Below the pieces are notes generated by a model. It had not been told where the DNA came from. It saw only the letters and a list, made by a program, of their open reading frames with translations, and made no database searches. Positions 51,218-61,210 of a DNA stretch of 64,000 nt are shown piece by piece. The stretch spans positions 496,001 through 560,000 of the forward strand of contig NZ_CP115608.1 in assembly GCF_027797465.1 (NCBI RefSeq). The letters are read 5' to 3'. Source of the DNA: Campylobacter sp. CN_NE2 (lineage in GTDB: Bacteria > Campylobacterota > Campylobacteria > Campylobacterales > Campylobacteraceae). Position 1 is the first letter of the stretch. The number at the start of each line of letters is the position of its first letter. The translations under genes were made by a program, and so were the position numbers.

Positions 51218-52381
51218 TTAAGAGTTTTTTGCTCTTTTTGCGTAAAATTCCTTTTTAAATTCACTAAATTTTGAATTTAAAATCGCTTCTCGCATAGATT
51301 TTGCTAAATTTAGATAATAATGCAAATTATGCAAACTTGCCAAACGATAAAAAGTAAGCTCTTTTGCACGAAAAAGGTGATTTAAATACCCACGCGAATA
51401 GTTTTTGCACGCGTAGCAGTCACACTCACCATCGATTGGCTCGTGGTCGTTTATGAAGCTAGCGTTTTTGATTGAAATTTTGCCAAAACTAGTAAATAAA
51501 GTGCCGTTTCTTGCATTTCTTGTAGGCATAACGCAATCAAACATATCAACGCCCCGCTCCACATTTTCGACCAAATCTTCGGGCGTGCCGACCCCCATTA
51601 AATATCTTGGGCGATTTTTATCACAAAATGGCATTAAATTTTCGACCACTTCATACATTATTTCATTTTTTTCGCCCACACTAAGTCCGCCGATTGCAAG
51701 GCCATCAAATGGCATTTCGCACAAAGCTTCGGTGCAAATTTTTCTAGCCCCGTAGTCCGTTCCGCCTTGAATAATGCCAAAAATATTTTGATTTACGCCA
51801 ATGCCACGAGATTGATTAAATTTATGATATTCAATCGCTTCTTTTGCCCAAGACACCGTGCGTTTGACGCTTAAATCAATGCGTTTTTTTAGTTTTGCTT
51901 TTTCAGATGGTTCAAGTAAATTTGGATTTTTTGGAAGCTCGACAAGATCGTCAAGTATCATCATAATATCTGAATTTAAATCATACTGCGTATCAAGCAC
52001 ACTTTTTGGCGTAAAATAGTGCAAACTTCCGTCAATATGGCTTTTAAATTTAATCCCGCCGTCATCGTTTTTGGTATTGGCTCTCAAAGAAAATGCCTGA
52101 AATCCGCCGCTATCAGTCAAAAAACTTCTATCAAATTTAGAAAATCCATGCAGTCCGCCAAACTCACGCACTATTTTAGAACCGGGTCGCAAATACAGAT
52201 GATAAGTATTTCCGAGTATTATTTTTGCGTCCAAAATTTCTTTCATATCAAAGGCATCTAGGCTTTTTACGGCTCCGACTGTCCCCACAGGCATAAAAAC
52301 AGGCGTCAAAATTTCGCTGTGAGCGGTTTTGATAGTGCAAGCCCTTGCATTTCCGTCGGTTTTATCTATTTTAAATTCCAT
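51218..52381 (-). CDS. tgt: Queuine tRNA-ribosyltransferase (tRNA-guanine transglycosylase)
   Basis: A 387-residue TIM-barrel enzyme that swaps guanine for preQ1 at position 34 of GUN-anticodon tRNAs. Active-site segments are [37 protein letters not shown] and [17 protein letters not shown] (the last including the nucleophile Asp). The zinc site is CDCYAC with a following His. The 200-base spacer beyond the stop is discussed separately. Divergent from the COG3400 gene. Confidence 0.96.
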   Translation of the reverse strand: MEFKIDKTDGNARACTIKTAHSEILTPVFMPVGTVGAVKSLDAFDMKEILDAKIILGNTYHLYLRPGSKIVREFGGLHGFSKFDRSFLTDSGGFQAFSLRANTKNDDGGIKFKSHIDGSLHYFTPKSVLDTQYDLNSDIMMILDDLVELPKNPNLLEPSEKAKLKKRIDLSVKRTVSWAKEAIEYHKFNQSRGIGVNQNIFGIIQGGTDYGARKICTEALCEMPFDGLAIGGLSVGEKNEIMYEVVENLMPFCDKNRPRYLMGVGTPEDLVENVERGVDMFDCVMPTRNARNGTLFTSFGKISIKNASFINDHEPIDGECDCYACKNYSRGYLNHLFRAKELTFYRLASLHNLHYYLNLAKSMREAILNSKFSEFKKEFYAKRAKNS

Positions 52382-52387
52382 TTTTTG

Positions 52388-52393
52388 TATAAT
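52388..52393 (+). promoter_or_regulatory. -10 element for the COG3400-aroB-mscS operon
   Basis: TATAAT in the extended form TTTTGTATAAT, 25 bases before the ATG at 52418 and immediately outside the divergent tgt start. Confidence 0.6.
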
Positions 52394-52417
52394 TTCCCTT
52401 TATTTTTTGGAGTTTTT

Positions 52418-53854
52418 ATGAAGCAAATTTTAATTATATGCGACGGTATTTTAGCAAAACATTTCTTAGAAAGAGTATTTAAGATAAAAAATGTTTTGCA
52501 TAATTATGTAATAATCGCAAAAAGCGACGAATTTGTGCCACAAAAGTTAAAAGATAGTGAAAATTTTTTAATTCACAGCTTTGATCCTACAAGCCTTGAA
52601 AAACTGCGCCAAATAGTAATTGAGAGCGAATTTATGCAGTGTATTGTTGTTATGGAAAGCGAATTTGATACTAAAATAACCACTGCAAATTTAAAAGAAA
52701 TCTCGCCTGAGTTAGAGCTTTATATAGTCGATTTTTGGGGCTTTGCAAAAGAGTATAAAAACGAAGATCATATAAAAGTTTTAAACGCTCTTTCGCTTTG
52801 TAGCTCTCGCCTAATCGGCTTTTTACCGGATAGCCCCGTTTATGCCGATAATATAGGCATAGGAAAGGGCGAGATAATGGAAGTAAAGGTGCCAATCGGA
52901 AGCTCGTATGCTTATAAAAAAGTCGGTCTCTTAACAGCTCAGGGAAAATTTCAAATTCCTATGATTTATCGCCACAATAGCTATATCGTAACAAACGCAA
53001 ACACAGTCATTATGCCAAATGATAGCATTTTGGTTGTGGGCGAGCCAAGTGCGCTTAGAACACTTTTTAGAACGATTAAAAAGCAAATCGGGCAGTTTCC
53101 TTCGCCTTTTGGGCTAAATTTATACGCACTGATTGATATGAAAAATATAAGCAAATCTCAAATCGAAAAAATTTTACAAACAGCACAACTTTTAAACGAA
53201 AATTTACAAAATCATAAACTTTTTGTGCGAATTTTAAATCCGACCATAAATGAAACATTTGAAAATTTAAAAATGCTTAAAGATAATGATAAAATCGAAA
53301 TTCTAATCGATTATTCCACAAAAGAAAAGCTAAATTTTTTAAATGAAACACAAAAATACAACATCGGTTTGATTATCACAGAAAATTCGCTATTTGAAAT
53401 GTTTAAAGATAAATTTTATATCTTAAACATACCGATTTTAACAACCGGCGAGTGCGATTTTAAGGATATTACAAAAAGCGTTGTAGTTACAGCAGGAGCA
53501 AACGCAACGGAGGAATCTAGCGTTATTTTCGACATTAGTGCTCAATTAAATTTAGATATTTATCTATATTTTTTCAATCAAAATTTAAATACAAAACAGG
53601 CTTTTATAGAAAATTATAAAAATTTAGCAAAGCTTTTCAGGCAAAAGCTTCATATCTGCGATGATAGCAACAAAAATCCGATTTTAACACTATGCAAAGA
53701 TAGTAAATTTTTACAATTCGTCCCGTTTGATGAGAAAATTTTAGGCAAAAATTTAACAGCAGCATTTAGCAAAGATTTGGATTTAATGTATCCAAAACTT
53801 AAAAATAATTATCAAATTTTTATCCCAAGTGGGTATGAATATGAAAATTTATGA
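52418..53854 (+). CDS. COG3400-type protein with TrkA-like nucleotide and C-terminal (RCK) domains
   Basis: A 478-residue soluble protein. The N-terminus ILIICDGILAKHFLERVF looks like a Rossmann-type TrkA-N domain. The region VPIGSSYAYKKVGLLTAQGKFQIPMIYRHN to DSILVVGEPSALRTLF (quoted in parts) is a TrkA-C/RCK_C domain. The remaining 250 residues are family-specific. Orthologues sit between tgt and aroB in C. jejuni and H. pylori. It may gate a cation channel by nucleotide binding; the downstream mechanosensitive channel is a possible but untested partner. Start ATG after TTGGAG. Confidence 0.8.
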   Translation: MKQILIICDGILAKHFLERVFKIKNVLHNYVIIAKSDEFVPQKLKDSENFLIHSFDPTSLEKLRQIVIESEFMQCIVVMESEFDTKITTANLKEISPELELYIVDFWGFAKEYKNEDHIKVLNALSLCSSRLIGFLPDSPVYADNIGIGKGEIMEVKVPIGSSYAYKKVGLLTAQGKFQIPMIYRHNSYIVTNANTVIMPNDSILVVGEPSALRTLFRTIKKQIGQFPSPFGLNLYALIDMKNISKSQIEKILQTAQLLNENLQNHKLFVRILNPTINETFENLKMLKDNDKIEILIDYSTKEKLNFLNETQKYNIGLIITENSLFEMFKDKFYILNIPILTTGECDFKDITKSVVVTAGANATEESSVIFDISAQLNLDIYLYFFNQNLNTKQAFIENYKNLAKLFRQKLHICDDSNKNPILTLCKDSKFLQFVPFDEKILGKNLTAAFSKDLDLMYPKLKNNYQIFIPSGYEYENL

Positions 53855-53884
53855 TACAATTTTGTTAAAATTTAAGGCATAAAA

Positions 53885-54919
53885 ATGGAAGTTAAAATAG
53901 ATTTAGGCAAAAATTCATACAGCGTTTTTATAGATGAGTTTAAAAATTTAGAGTTTAAAGGCAAAGTCGCAATCATCACAAATCCCAAAGTAAGTGGTTT
54001 GTGGCTTGATTTTTTGTTATCAAATTTAAAGTGCGATGAAAAATTTATCATTAGCATTCCCGACGGCGAAGAGTATAAAAACATGAGTAGCGTTAGTCAA
54101 ATTTTAGAACAACTTTTTAGCTCTCGCCTAGATAGAAAAAGCACACTTATCGCTCTTGGCGGTGGTGTTATCAGCGATATAACTGGATTTTGCGCTAGTA
54201 TTTATGAAAGGGGAATAAATTTTATAAATATCCCAACAACGCTTTTAGCGCAAGTCGATGCCAGTGTGGGCGGTAAAACAGGCGTGAATTGCAAATTTGG
54301 CAAAAATTTAATCGGCTCATTTTATCAACCAAAAGCCGTTTTTTGCGAAAGCAGATTTTTATCGACCTTGCCGAAGCGAGAATTTGCAGCAGGAATCGCC
54401 GAAGCCGTTAAAATGGCAGTTATGTTTGATAAAGAATTTTTTGAATTTTTTGAAAAATCTGATTTAAAAGATAGTTCGCAAATCGCAAATTTAATCGCAA
54501 AATGCGTTAAAATCAAAGCCAGTGTCGTCGAAAAAGATGAAAAAGAAGCAGGAATTCGTGCCGTTTTAAACTATGGACACACATTTGCTCATGTGATTGA
54601 AAATTTGACAAATTACAAAACATTTCTGCATGGCGAAGCAGTCGCAATCGGCATGGTAATGGCAAATAACCTAGCTTTGAAATTAAATTTAATCACTCAA
54701 AATGAGTGTGAAAGAATTCGCAAAGTTTTGCAAAAATTTGATTTACCGAGTAAATTTAGAGTAGAAAATGTCGATGAATTTTATGATTTATTTTTCTTAG
54801 ATAAAAAAAGCGAAAATAAAAAAATCAAATTTATCCTGCCAAATGGCATAGGAAATTTCATCATAAAAGATGATATTAGCGAAGTTTTAGTAAAAGAAGT
54901 ATTGCGAGATTTTGCATGA
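53885..54919 (+). CDS. aroB: 3-Dehydroquinate synthase
   Basis: A 344-residue NAD- and metal-dependent enzyme, second step of the shikimate pathway. IALGGGVISDITGFCASIYERG, PTTLLAQVDASVGGKTGVN, FYQPKAVFCE and LNYGHTFAHVIE with LHGEAVAIGMVMA (zinc His residues) are conserved. It supplies chorismate, also the starting point of the MqnE pathway. Its last four bases overlap the next gene (ATGA). Confidence 0.96.
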   Translation: MEVKIDLGKNSYSVFIDEFKNLEFKGKVAIITNPKVSGLWLDFLLSNLKCDEKFIISIPDGEEYKNMSSVSQILEQLFSSRLDRKSTLIALGGGVISDITGFCASIYERGINFINIPTTLLAQVDASVGGKTGVNCKFGKNLIGSFYQPKAVFCESRFLSTLPKREFAAGIAEAVKMAVMFDKEFFEFFEKSDLKDSSQIANLIAKCVKIKASVVEKDEKEAGIRAVLNYGHTFAHVIENLTNYKTFLHGEAVAIGMVMANNLALKLNLITQNECERIRKVLQKFDLPSKFRVENVDEFYDLFFLDKKSENKKIKFILPNGIGNFIIKDDISEVLVKEVLRDFA

Positions 54920-56514
54920 GAGCATTGAAATTTATATTTTTTGGTCTGATTTTTTTTAGTTTTTTACACGCTGATGAAAATCAAAGCGATGATACGCAAA
55001 ATAGATATGCTACGCAAATTTCTGAATTAAAAACACAAATAGAAGCGATAGATGAAAAGCTAAAAGATGATGTTTGGCTGATACGATTTGCAAATTTTTC
55101 TAACTATCACGAGCTTGAAAACTCTCTAAATGAAAGCCAAAAAAAACTTGAAATCACCAAAGATAAAGAAGAAGCAGCGGATTTAGAACGCAAAATTCAA
55201 AATCTACAAGAGCAAATTTCGCTTCTTAGCGAATTTGAAAAAACTCCGTTTTCAAGCGTAGTACAAATGCCTGAAATCGATGAAATTTCACGCATAAAAA
55301 ACCCTTTTGCTATTATTTCAGGTTATTCGAATATCAAAAATTTACAATCGCTTAAAAATGAACAAAAATCCCGCATAGAAAGCCTAAAACAAGTAACTGA
55401 AAGACTAGAACAAAAAGAAGAAATTTTTGCTCAACTGCTTAAATTTGAACCAAATTCTCAAAATTCAAAAGCATATTCGGATTTAAAATTTGAACTTGGC
55501 GAATTTAAATCAGCCCTTAGGCTTGGAAATACCACTTACAGCGTGTATGAAAAGAAAATCGATGAGCAAATTTCAACTCTTACAAGCGATATAAAAACTC
55601 AGGCAAAAAGAGCTTTAAATATCGCTATTTTGATAATCGCAACGATTTTAATATCATTTTTATTTAAGGCGATTGCGAAAAAATATATCAAAGATAACGA
55701 AAATTTCTATCTCGCAAATAAAATCATAAATGTCATAAATTTCTCGGTAATTGCGCTTATTTTATTGCTTTCGTATATCGAAAATATGAGCTATTTTGTA
55801 ACTGTGCTTGGTTTTGCATCTGCTGGTTTAGCTATTGCGATGAAAGATATGTTTATGAGTTCGCTTGGCTGGATTGTTATCGTTTTTGGGGGCGAATTTA
55901 GAGTCGGCGATCGCATAAAGGTCAAAAAAGACGGAGTTGTGTATGTCGGCGATATTATCGATATTTCCGTGCTTAGGATTACCATTTATGAAGATATTAC
56001 CTATACGACTTGGAAGGAAAACAAAAGAGCCGGACGGATAATTTTTATACCAAATAACTATATTTTTACAGATCTTATTTCAAATTATTCTCATAGCGGT
56101 ATGAAAACCGTTTGGGACGGCATTGATATAATGCTAACTTTTGATAGCAATCACAAAAAAGCAATGTATATAATAAAAAATATAGCAAGAAAATATTCAA
56201 AAGGTTACACCGACATAGCCAAAAAACAAATGTCAAAACTGCGTTCGCAATATAGCATAAAAAATCCAAATGTGGAGCCTAGAATTTTTAGCTTTTTTGA
56301 GCCTTATGGAATTCAAATTTCAGTTTGGTATATGACAAATTCATACGCTACTTTGGGACTTAGAAGCAATATTTCTAGCGAAATCCTTGAAGCCCTACAA
56401 AAAGAAGATGACATAACTATCGCTTATCCGTCTTACACACTTTGGCGTGGAAAAAAAGAAAAAATTCCGCCCGAAATAGCGCAAATGTCTGAAAATATGG
56501 GAACGCTCTTTTGA
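54916..56514 (+). CDS. MscS-family mechanosensitive channel with long periplasmic coiled coil
   Basis: A 532-residue channel. A signal peptide ends near FLHA. Residues 30-230 are heptad-rich coiled coil. Helices near 232-252 and 268-290 precede the pore helix GFASAGLAIAMKDMFMSSLGW and the beta domain VFGGEFRVGDRIKVKK. The size and periplasmic segment place it with the MscK/YbdG-like large members rather than minimal MscS. It releases solutes on hypo-osmotic shock. Overlaps aroB and mtaB by four bases each. Confidence 0.88.
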   Translation: MRALKFIFFGLIFFSFLHADENQSDDTQNRYATQISELKTQIEAIDEKLKDDVWLIRFANFSNYHELENSLNESQKKLEITKDKEEAADLERKIQNLQEQISLLSEFEKTPFSSVVQMPEIDEISRIKNPFAIISGYSNIKNLQSLKNEQKSRIESLKQVTERLEQKEEIFAQLLKFEPNSQNSKAYSDLKFELGEFKSALRLGNTTYSVYEKKIDEQISTLTSDIKTQAKRALNIAILIIATILISFLFKAIAKKYIKDNENFYLANKIINVINFSVIALILLLSYIENMSYFVTVLGFASAGLAIAMKDMFMSSLGWIVIVFGGEFRVGDRIKVKKDGVVYVGDIIDISVLRITIYEDITYTTWKENKRAGRIIFIPNNYIFTDLISNYSHSGMKTVWDGIDIMLTFDSNHKKAMYIIKNIARKYSKGYTDIAKKQMSKLRSQYSIKNPNVEPRIFSFFEPYGIQISVWYMTNSYATLGLRSNISSEILEALQKEDDITIAYPSYTLWRGKKEKIPPEIAQMSENMGTLF

Positions 56515-57752
56515 AAGTTTTTGTAAAAACATTTGGTTGTCGCACAAATATCTATGATAGCGAACTTATAAAAAAAGAGCTTACAAGTGCCGTTTTAACG
56601 CACGATGAAAAAGAAGCCGACATTATCATCGTAAATTCTTGCACCGTTACAAACGGCGCAGATAGCGATGTACGAAACTACATAAACAGAGCAAATCGGC
56701 TTGGCAAAAAGGTTTTACTAACCGGTTGTGGCGTAGTTAGTCGCGGAAAAGAGCTTTTTGAAAAAGGTAGCGTTTTTGGCGTTTTTGGCATGAGCGAAAA
56801 GGAAAAAGTCGGCGAATTTGTAAATTCGCAAAAGAAATTTTTTGAGCTTGGAAATTTAAAATTCAGCGATAAAAATTTGGTAACAAGCTACGAAAATCAC
56901 ACAAAAGCCTTTATCAAAATTCAAGAAGGTTGCGATTTTAACTGCGCTTACTGCATTATCCCGTCCGTGCGTGGCAAATCTCGCAGTATCGATGAAAGCT
57001 TAATCATAAACGAAGCAAAAGAGCTAGTCGCAAATGGTTTTTCTGAAATCGTGCTAACAGGCACAAATATCGGTAGTTACGGCAAAGATAAAAACTCCAC
57101 TCTTGGAAAATTAATTGCAAATTTGGGCAAAATTCAAGGCGTAAAAAGAATCCGACTTGGAAGCGTCGAGCCAAGTCAAATCGATAGCAGTTTTAGAGAA
57201 ATTTTGCGTGAGAGTTGGTTTGAAAAGCACCTACACATCGCACTTCAACACACTTCGCAAAAAATGCTAAGCATAATGCGCCGTAGAAATAAAGCGCTAA
57301 AAGACTTAGAACTTTTTTGCGAGTTAGCAGAGCTTGGATTTGCTCTTGGGACTGATTTTATCGTCGCTCACCCGGGAGAAAGCGAAGAAATTTGGAGCGA
57401 AGCAGTCGAAAATTTCAAAAAATTTCCGATAACGCATATCCACGCTTTTATCTTTTCGCCACGCGATAACACGCACTCGGCGACACTTCCGCACGACATA
57501 AACGGCGAAACGGCTAAAAAACGGCTAAAAATGCTTCAAAATATCGTGCTTTTAAATAATTTAGAATTCAGAAAAAAACATTATAATAAATTTTTAGATG
57601 TTTTAATCGAGCGTAAAAATGGTGAATTTTACGAAGGTTTTGATCAATTTTATAATAAAATTTTGGTAAAATCTAATCAAAATTTAGCAAAAAAATGGGT
57701 GGAGATTAAAAAATATGAAATCACAACTAACGCAAATTTGGCAGAAATTTAG
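56511..57752 (+). CDS. mtaB: tRNA methylthiotransferase, MtaB type
   Basis: A 413-residue radical SAM methylthiotransferase. The N-terminal UPF0004 domain has TFGCRTNIYDSELI and NSCTVTNGADSDVRNYI with three cluster cysteines. The radical SAM motif is CDFNCAYC. The catalytic core has VEPSQID and LHIALQHTSQKML. A TRAM-like C-terminus follows. CTVTNGAD is the MtaB/YqeV variant, acting on t6A37 to give ms2t6A, rather than MiaB. The start TTG overlaps the mscS stop; the 3' end overlaps the FtsH-like gene by 38 bases. Confidence 0.88.
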   Translation: MKVFVKTFGCRTNIYDSELIKKELTSAVLTHDEKEADIIIVNSCTVTNGADSDVRNYINRANRLGKKVLLTGCGVVSRGKELFEKGSVFGVFGMSEKEKVGEFVNSQKKFFELGNLKFSDKNLVTSYENHTKAFIKIQEGCDFNCAYCIIPSVRGKSRSIDESLIINEAKELVANGFSEIVLTGTNIGSYGKDKNSTLGKLIANLGKIQGVKRIRLGSVEPSQIDSSFREILRESWFEKHLHIALQHTSQKMLSIMRRRNKALKDLELFCELAELGFALGTDFIVAHPGESEEIWSEAVENFKKFPITHIHAFIFSPRDNTHSATLPHDINGETAKKRLKMLQNIVLLNNLEFRKKHYNKFLDVLIERKNGEFYEGFDQFYNKILVKSNQNLAKKWVEIKKYEITTNANLAEI

Positions 57753-59427
57753 GTTTAACAAATTAAACATAATTTTATTTTTTTCCCTTGTTTTGGTTGT
57801 TTTGCTTAGCATTGTTTATTTTAAAAATGATACAAATTATATAAAATTTGAAGATTATCAAAAGCTAGTAGAATCAAATTTGATTGAAAAAGCCAATATC
57901 GACGGCGACACTTTGCAAATCGTTTATAACGGCAGAAAATACTCGATTTTAAAAGATATTGTCGATTTAAAAGAGCTTGGAAATCATGTTTTAATCACAA
58001 AAAGCGAGAGTTCGGATACTTCGTATTTGATATTTGAACTCATTTTGATAACATTTTTCTTTTTCTTAATGATTTATTATTTTGAAACGATAAATGCAAA
58101 ACGCCGAAAGCTAGAAATGGCGAAAATGGAAAAAATTCAATCTCAAATGATGAAAAATAGCGAAACTACCGTCATAAATTCCGTCATTTCAGAAGTTAAA
58201 TTTAAAGATGTTGCAGGCATTAGCGAAGTTAAAGACGAGCTTATAGAAATCGTTGATTTCTTAAAAAATCCGTCAAAATACAAAAATTTCGGCATAAAAC
58301 TTCCAAAAGGAATTCTTATGGCCGGACCTCCCGGAGTTGGAAAAACTCTCATCGCAAAAGCCGTCGCAGGCGAAGCCGGGGTGCCGTTTTTTTACCAAAG
58401 CGGAGCTACATTTGCCGAAGTTTATGTAGGCGTTGGCGCAAAAAGAGTTAGAGAGCTTTTTGCCAAAGCAAAAGCAAATGCGCCTTCTATCATATTTATC
58501 GATGAAATCGACGCCGTAGGAAAAAGTCGTGGCGAGGGTCGCAACGACGAGCGAGAAACTACGCTAAATCAACTTTTAACAGAAATGGACGGCTTTGAAG
58601 ATAACAGCGGAGTTATCGTCATCGCTGCAACAAACAAAATCGATATGATCGATGAAGCCCTACTTCGCTCAGGCAGATTTGATAGACGAATTTTTATCTC
58701 TCTTCCAAACTACCACGATCGCATTGAGATTTTGAAAATTTATCTAAAAGATAAAAAATGCAATGTAAATTTAGAAAAAATCAGCCGTATGAGTGTCGGT
58801 TTTAGTGGCGCAGGGATCGCTACACTTGTCAATGAAGCAGCCATAAACGCGCTAAAACGCAAAAGCAAAACTATCGAGCAAATCGATTTTGAAAATGTAA
58901 AAACAAAGGTGCTTTTCGGTAGCAAAAAGTCGCAAATTTTAAGCGAATACGAAAAGGAAATTCAAAGCTTTTACCAAGGCGCAAAGGCTCTTAGTGCGTT
59001 TTGGTTTTCGCTTGATTTTGATAGAATTGGACTTTTGGAAGATAAAATCATCGGTTTTGAAGCTGAAATCGAGTCAAAAACACAAATACTAAATCAAATA
59101 AAAGTCCTACTTAGCGGTGTCGCGGCACTTAAAATTCATAAAAACGACACATTTACAAACGGAAGCGAAGATATAAAATACGCAACATATCTAGCCCAAA
59201 AAATGGTTTTTGAATACGCAATGGGCGATAGTTTCATACCAAACGGCGAAAATGTAACAAAAATTTTATATGAGTGCTTTGACGAAGTTAGCGAGATTTT
59301 ACGCAATTCTCAAAGCAAACTAACTCAAATTTCAAAGCAAATTTTTGTTTATGAGTATATCGACTACGAAAAAGTCAAAGAAATTTTCACTAATGAAATT
59401 GAAAATCAAAAAGAAAGCGATGAATAA
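57715..59427 (+). CDS. FtsH paralogue with intact AAA+ domain but degenerate protease site
   Basis: A 570-residue FtsH-like protein. Two helices (about 17-36 and 104-123) flank a periplasmic domain. The AAA module is complete: Walker A GPPGVGKT (204-211), pore loop YVGVG (237-241), Walker B IIFIDE (259-264) and arginine fingers in [10 protein letters not shown]. The zinc motif HEAGH is replaced by YQGAK (420-424, bases 58972-58986). The third-ligand region keeps Asp486 (SEDI). It should hydrolyse ATP and pull on proteins without cutting them. H. pylori has a second FtsH-like gene at the same locus. Naming it ftsH would mislead. Confidence 0.9.
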   Translation: MKSQLTQIWQKFRFNKLNIILFFSLVLVVLLSIVYFKNDTNYIKFEDYQKLVESNLIEKANIDGDTLQIVYNGRKYSILKDIVDLKELGNHVLITKSESSDTSYLIFELILITFFFFLMIYYFETINAKRRKLEMAKMEKIQSQMMKNSETTVINSVISEVKFKDVAGISEVKDELIEIVDFLKNPSKYKNFGIKLPKGILMAGPPGVGKTLIAKAVAGEAGVPFFYQSGATFAEVYVGVGAKRVRELFAKAKANAPSIIFIDEIDAVGKSRGEGRNDERETTLNQLLTEMDGFEDNSGVIVIAATNKIDMIDEALLRSGRFDRRIFISLPNYHDRIEILKIYLKDKKCNVNLEKISRMSVGFSGAGIATLVNEAAINALKRKSKTIEQIDFENVKTKVLFGSKKSQILSEYEKEIQSFYQGAKALSAFWFSLDFDRIGLLEDKIIGFEAEIESKTQILNQIKVLLSGVAALKIHKNDTFTNGSEDIKYATYLAQKMVFEYAMGDSFIPNGENVTKILYECFDEVSEILRNSQSKLTQISKQIFVYEYIDYEKVKEIFTNEIENQKESDE

Positions 59428-59954
59428 TGGTAAAAATCGGCATACTAACCACAAGTGATAGAGCCAGCAAGGGCATTTACGAAGACTTAGGCGGGGCTGA
59501 AATCAAGAGAATTTTAGATGAGTGGCTTGTCGGCGAACACGAGTATTTTTACGAAGTAATCAGCGATGATTTTGAGAGTATAAAATCAAATTTGATTAAA
59601 TTTTGCGATGAATTTGGGTGCGATTTGGTCGTTACCACAGGCGGCACCGGACCTGCTCCAAGAGATGTAACACCAGAAGCGACCGTCGCCGTGTGCGATA
59701 AAATTCTACCCGGCTTTGGTGAGTTAATGCGAAGTGAGAGTTTAAAATTTGTCCCGACGGCGATTTTATCACGCCAGACGGCAGGAGTGCGTGGCAAATC
59801 GCTCATCATAAATCTACCCGGTCAGCCAAAAGCGATAAAAGAGTGTTTAGAGCCTATTTTCCCTGCCGTGCCATACTGCATAGATCTCATCGGCGGAGCA
59901 TACATAATAACAGACGAAAGCAAAATGAAAGTTTTTAGACCGAAAAAGAAGTAA
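59427..59954 (+). CDS. mogA: Molybdopterin adenylyltransferase
   Basis: A 175-residue MogA/MoaB-family enzyme that adenylates molybdopterin before molybdate insertion. Motifs are ILTTSDRASKGIYEDLGG, VVTTGGTGPAPRDVTPEA and LIINLPGQPKAIKE. The ATG shares a base with the FtsH-like stop (TAATG). Products support molybdoenzymes such as formate dehydrogenase and nitrate reductase. Sequence and length fit MogA slightly better than MoaB. Confidence 0.92.
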   Translation: MVKIGILTTSDRASKGIYEDLGGAEIKRILDEWLVGEHEYFYEVISDDFESIKSNLIKFCDEFGCDLVVTTGGTGPAPRDVTPEATVAVCDKILPGFGELMRSESLKFVPTAILSRQTAGVRGKSLIINLPGQPKAIKECLEPIFPAVPYCIDLIGGAYIITDESKMKVFRPKKK

Positions 59955-60061
59955 ATTTTTAAATTTTTCCAATTAATTTGCATTGAAGTAAATAAAAATT
60001 TTAAGATATTTCAAACTCTAAATTCGCTAGAATTTCGCCTTTAATACAAAAAGGAAGTCAA

Positions 60062-61189
60062 ATGCACGAGCAAAACGAGGACAACTCTTTGTCCTTTGAT
60101 AACAATAAAGAAAATTCTTTGCCCCTTGACAAAAATAATCAAAACTCGCAAATTCAAAGCCAACGAATTCAAAATCCGGCACAATATAGCCTAAATACGG
60201 CTTATATGTTTTACTTGCTTTTGGGATTTTTTAGCGCACATAGATTTTATTTGAGTCGTCCCGTGAGTGCAGTTTTTCAAATGTTAGGCGCATTTGGTTT
60301 TTTGATTTGGAGTGGTTTTATTTTTGTGGCTTTTTTATTTTCAAGTCCCGATACAATCGAATTTTTAAATAGCACAATTCCTAATTTAAATTTTGATTTA
60401 AATAACCCCGAAGATAAAAAATTCGTAAGTAAGATTATCAAATCAACCACCGTCTTTGCCTTGCCAAATTTAATCTACTTGCTTTGGATTATTAGCGATT
60501 TTTTTCGTTTGGAAAATATGGTAAATGAATCAAATGCCCAAAAAGGCGTGGTTAAGACGAGTGAGAATTTGCAAAATTTGCACTATGAATTCAGCCAAAA
60601 CGAAACGCAAAGCAAACTAAGTTCAGCTAAAACTTTGCTTTATATCGGTTGTGGAATTTTGATTTTAATGGCTGTTTTGAGGCTTTTTAGCATAGAAATT
60701 CAAACTCTTAAATTTACGCAAATCATCGGCTATGTGTGTTGTGCTGTTGGAATTTGGTTTGTAAGCGATATAATTTGCTCTCGCACACTTATGCGAAATG
60801 TTATCATTTTAAATATAATCGAACTAATAAACATAGTCCCTTTGATGATGATTTTATTTGGCAATAAAAGTGCGATATATCTAGCTTTTGGAGCGATTTT
60901 TACCATTTTAATAGTGATTTATGAAATGTTTATTTATAAAGAGCTATATGATTGCTCGGGGCGCAAAATTTTCACTCAGGCGTTTTTTGTATGTGCGTTT
61001 TTTACGATTGCCCATTTTGCGCTGTGCATTTTTAACGCGAATTTAGCTCTTATTTTATCTGGCGTTGCTAGTATCGCAAATTCGCTCTTTATCATCGCAG
61101 CGACAAAAGAAAGCGATGAATTTAACGCTTCAAACAATAGTTATTATTTAAAAAATTTAAGTTTTCACTTTTCAGAACTTAATAGATAA
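60062..61189 (+). CDS. TM2-domain multipass membrane protein
   Basis: A 375-residue protein. An Asn/Gln/Ser-rich N-terminus (1-38) precedes a TM2 domain, recognised by AYMFYLLLGFFSAHRFYLSR and a following LGAFGFLIWS. About seven more helices fill the C-terminal two-thirds (about 190-355). The TM2 function is not settled. The N-terminus contains two similar short stretches (NSLSFDNNKE and NSLPLDKNNQ). Start ATG after AAAGGAAGTC. It is 21 bases upstream of a DUF805 gene. Confidence 0.72.
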   Translation: MHEQNEDNSLSFDNNKENSLPLDKNNQNSQIQSQRIQNPAQYSLNTAYMFYLLLGFFSAHRFYLSRPVSAVFQMLGAFGFLIWSGFIFVAFLFSSPDTIEFLNSTIPNLNFDLNNPEDKKFVSKIIKSTTVFALPNLIYLLWIISDFFRLENMVNESNAQKGVVKTSENLQNLHYEFSQNETQSKLSSAKTLLYIGCGILILMAVLRLFSIEIQTLKFTQIIGYVCCAVGIWFVSDIICSRTLMRNVIILNIIELINIVPLMMILFGNKSAIYLAFGAIFTILIVIYEMFIYKELYDCSGRKIFTQAFFVCAFFTIAHFALCIFNANLALILSGVASIANSLFIIAATKESDEFNASNNSYYLKNLSFHFSELNR

Positions 61190-61210
61190 TTTTTTACACA
61201 AGGAGAAAAA

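Noticed and set aside
57715-59427. Calling this gene a functional FtsH protease
   Set aside because: The HEXXH zinc motif is replaced by YQGAK, so only the ATPase function can be supported.
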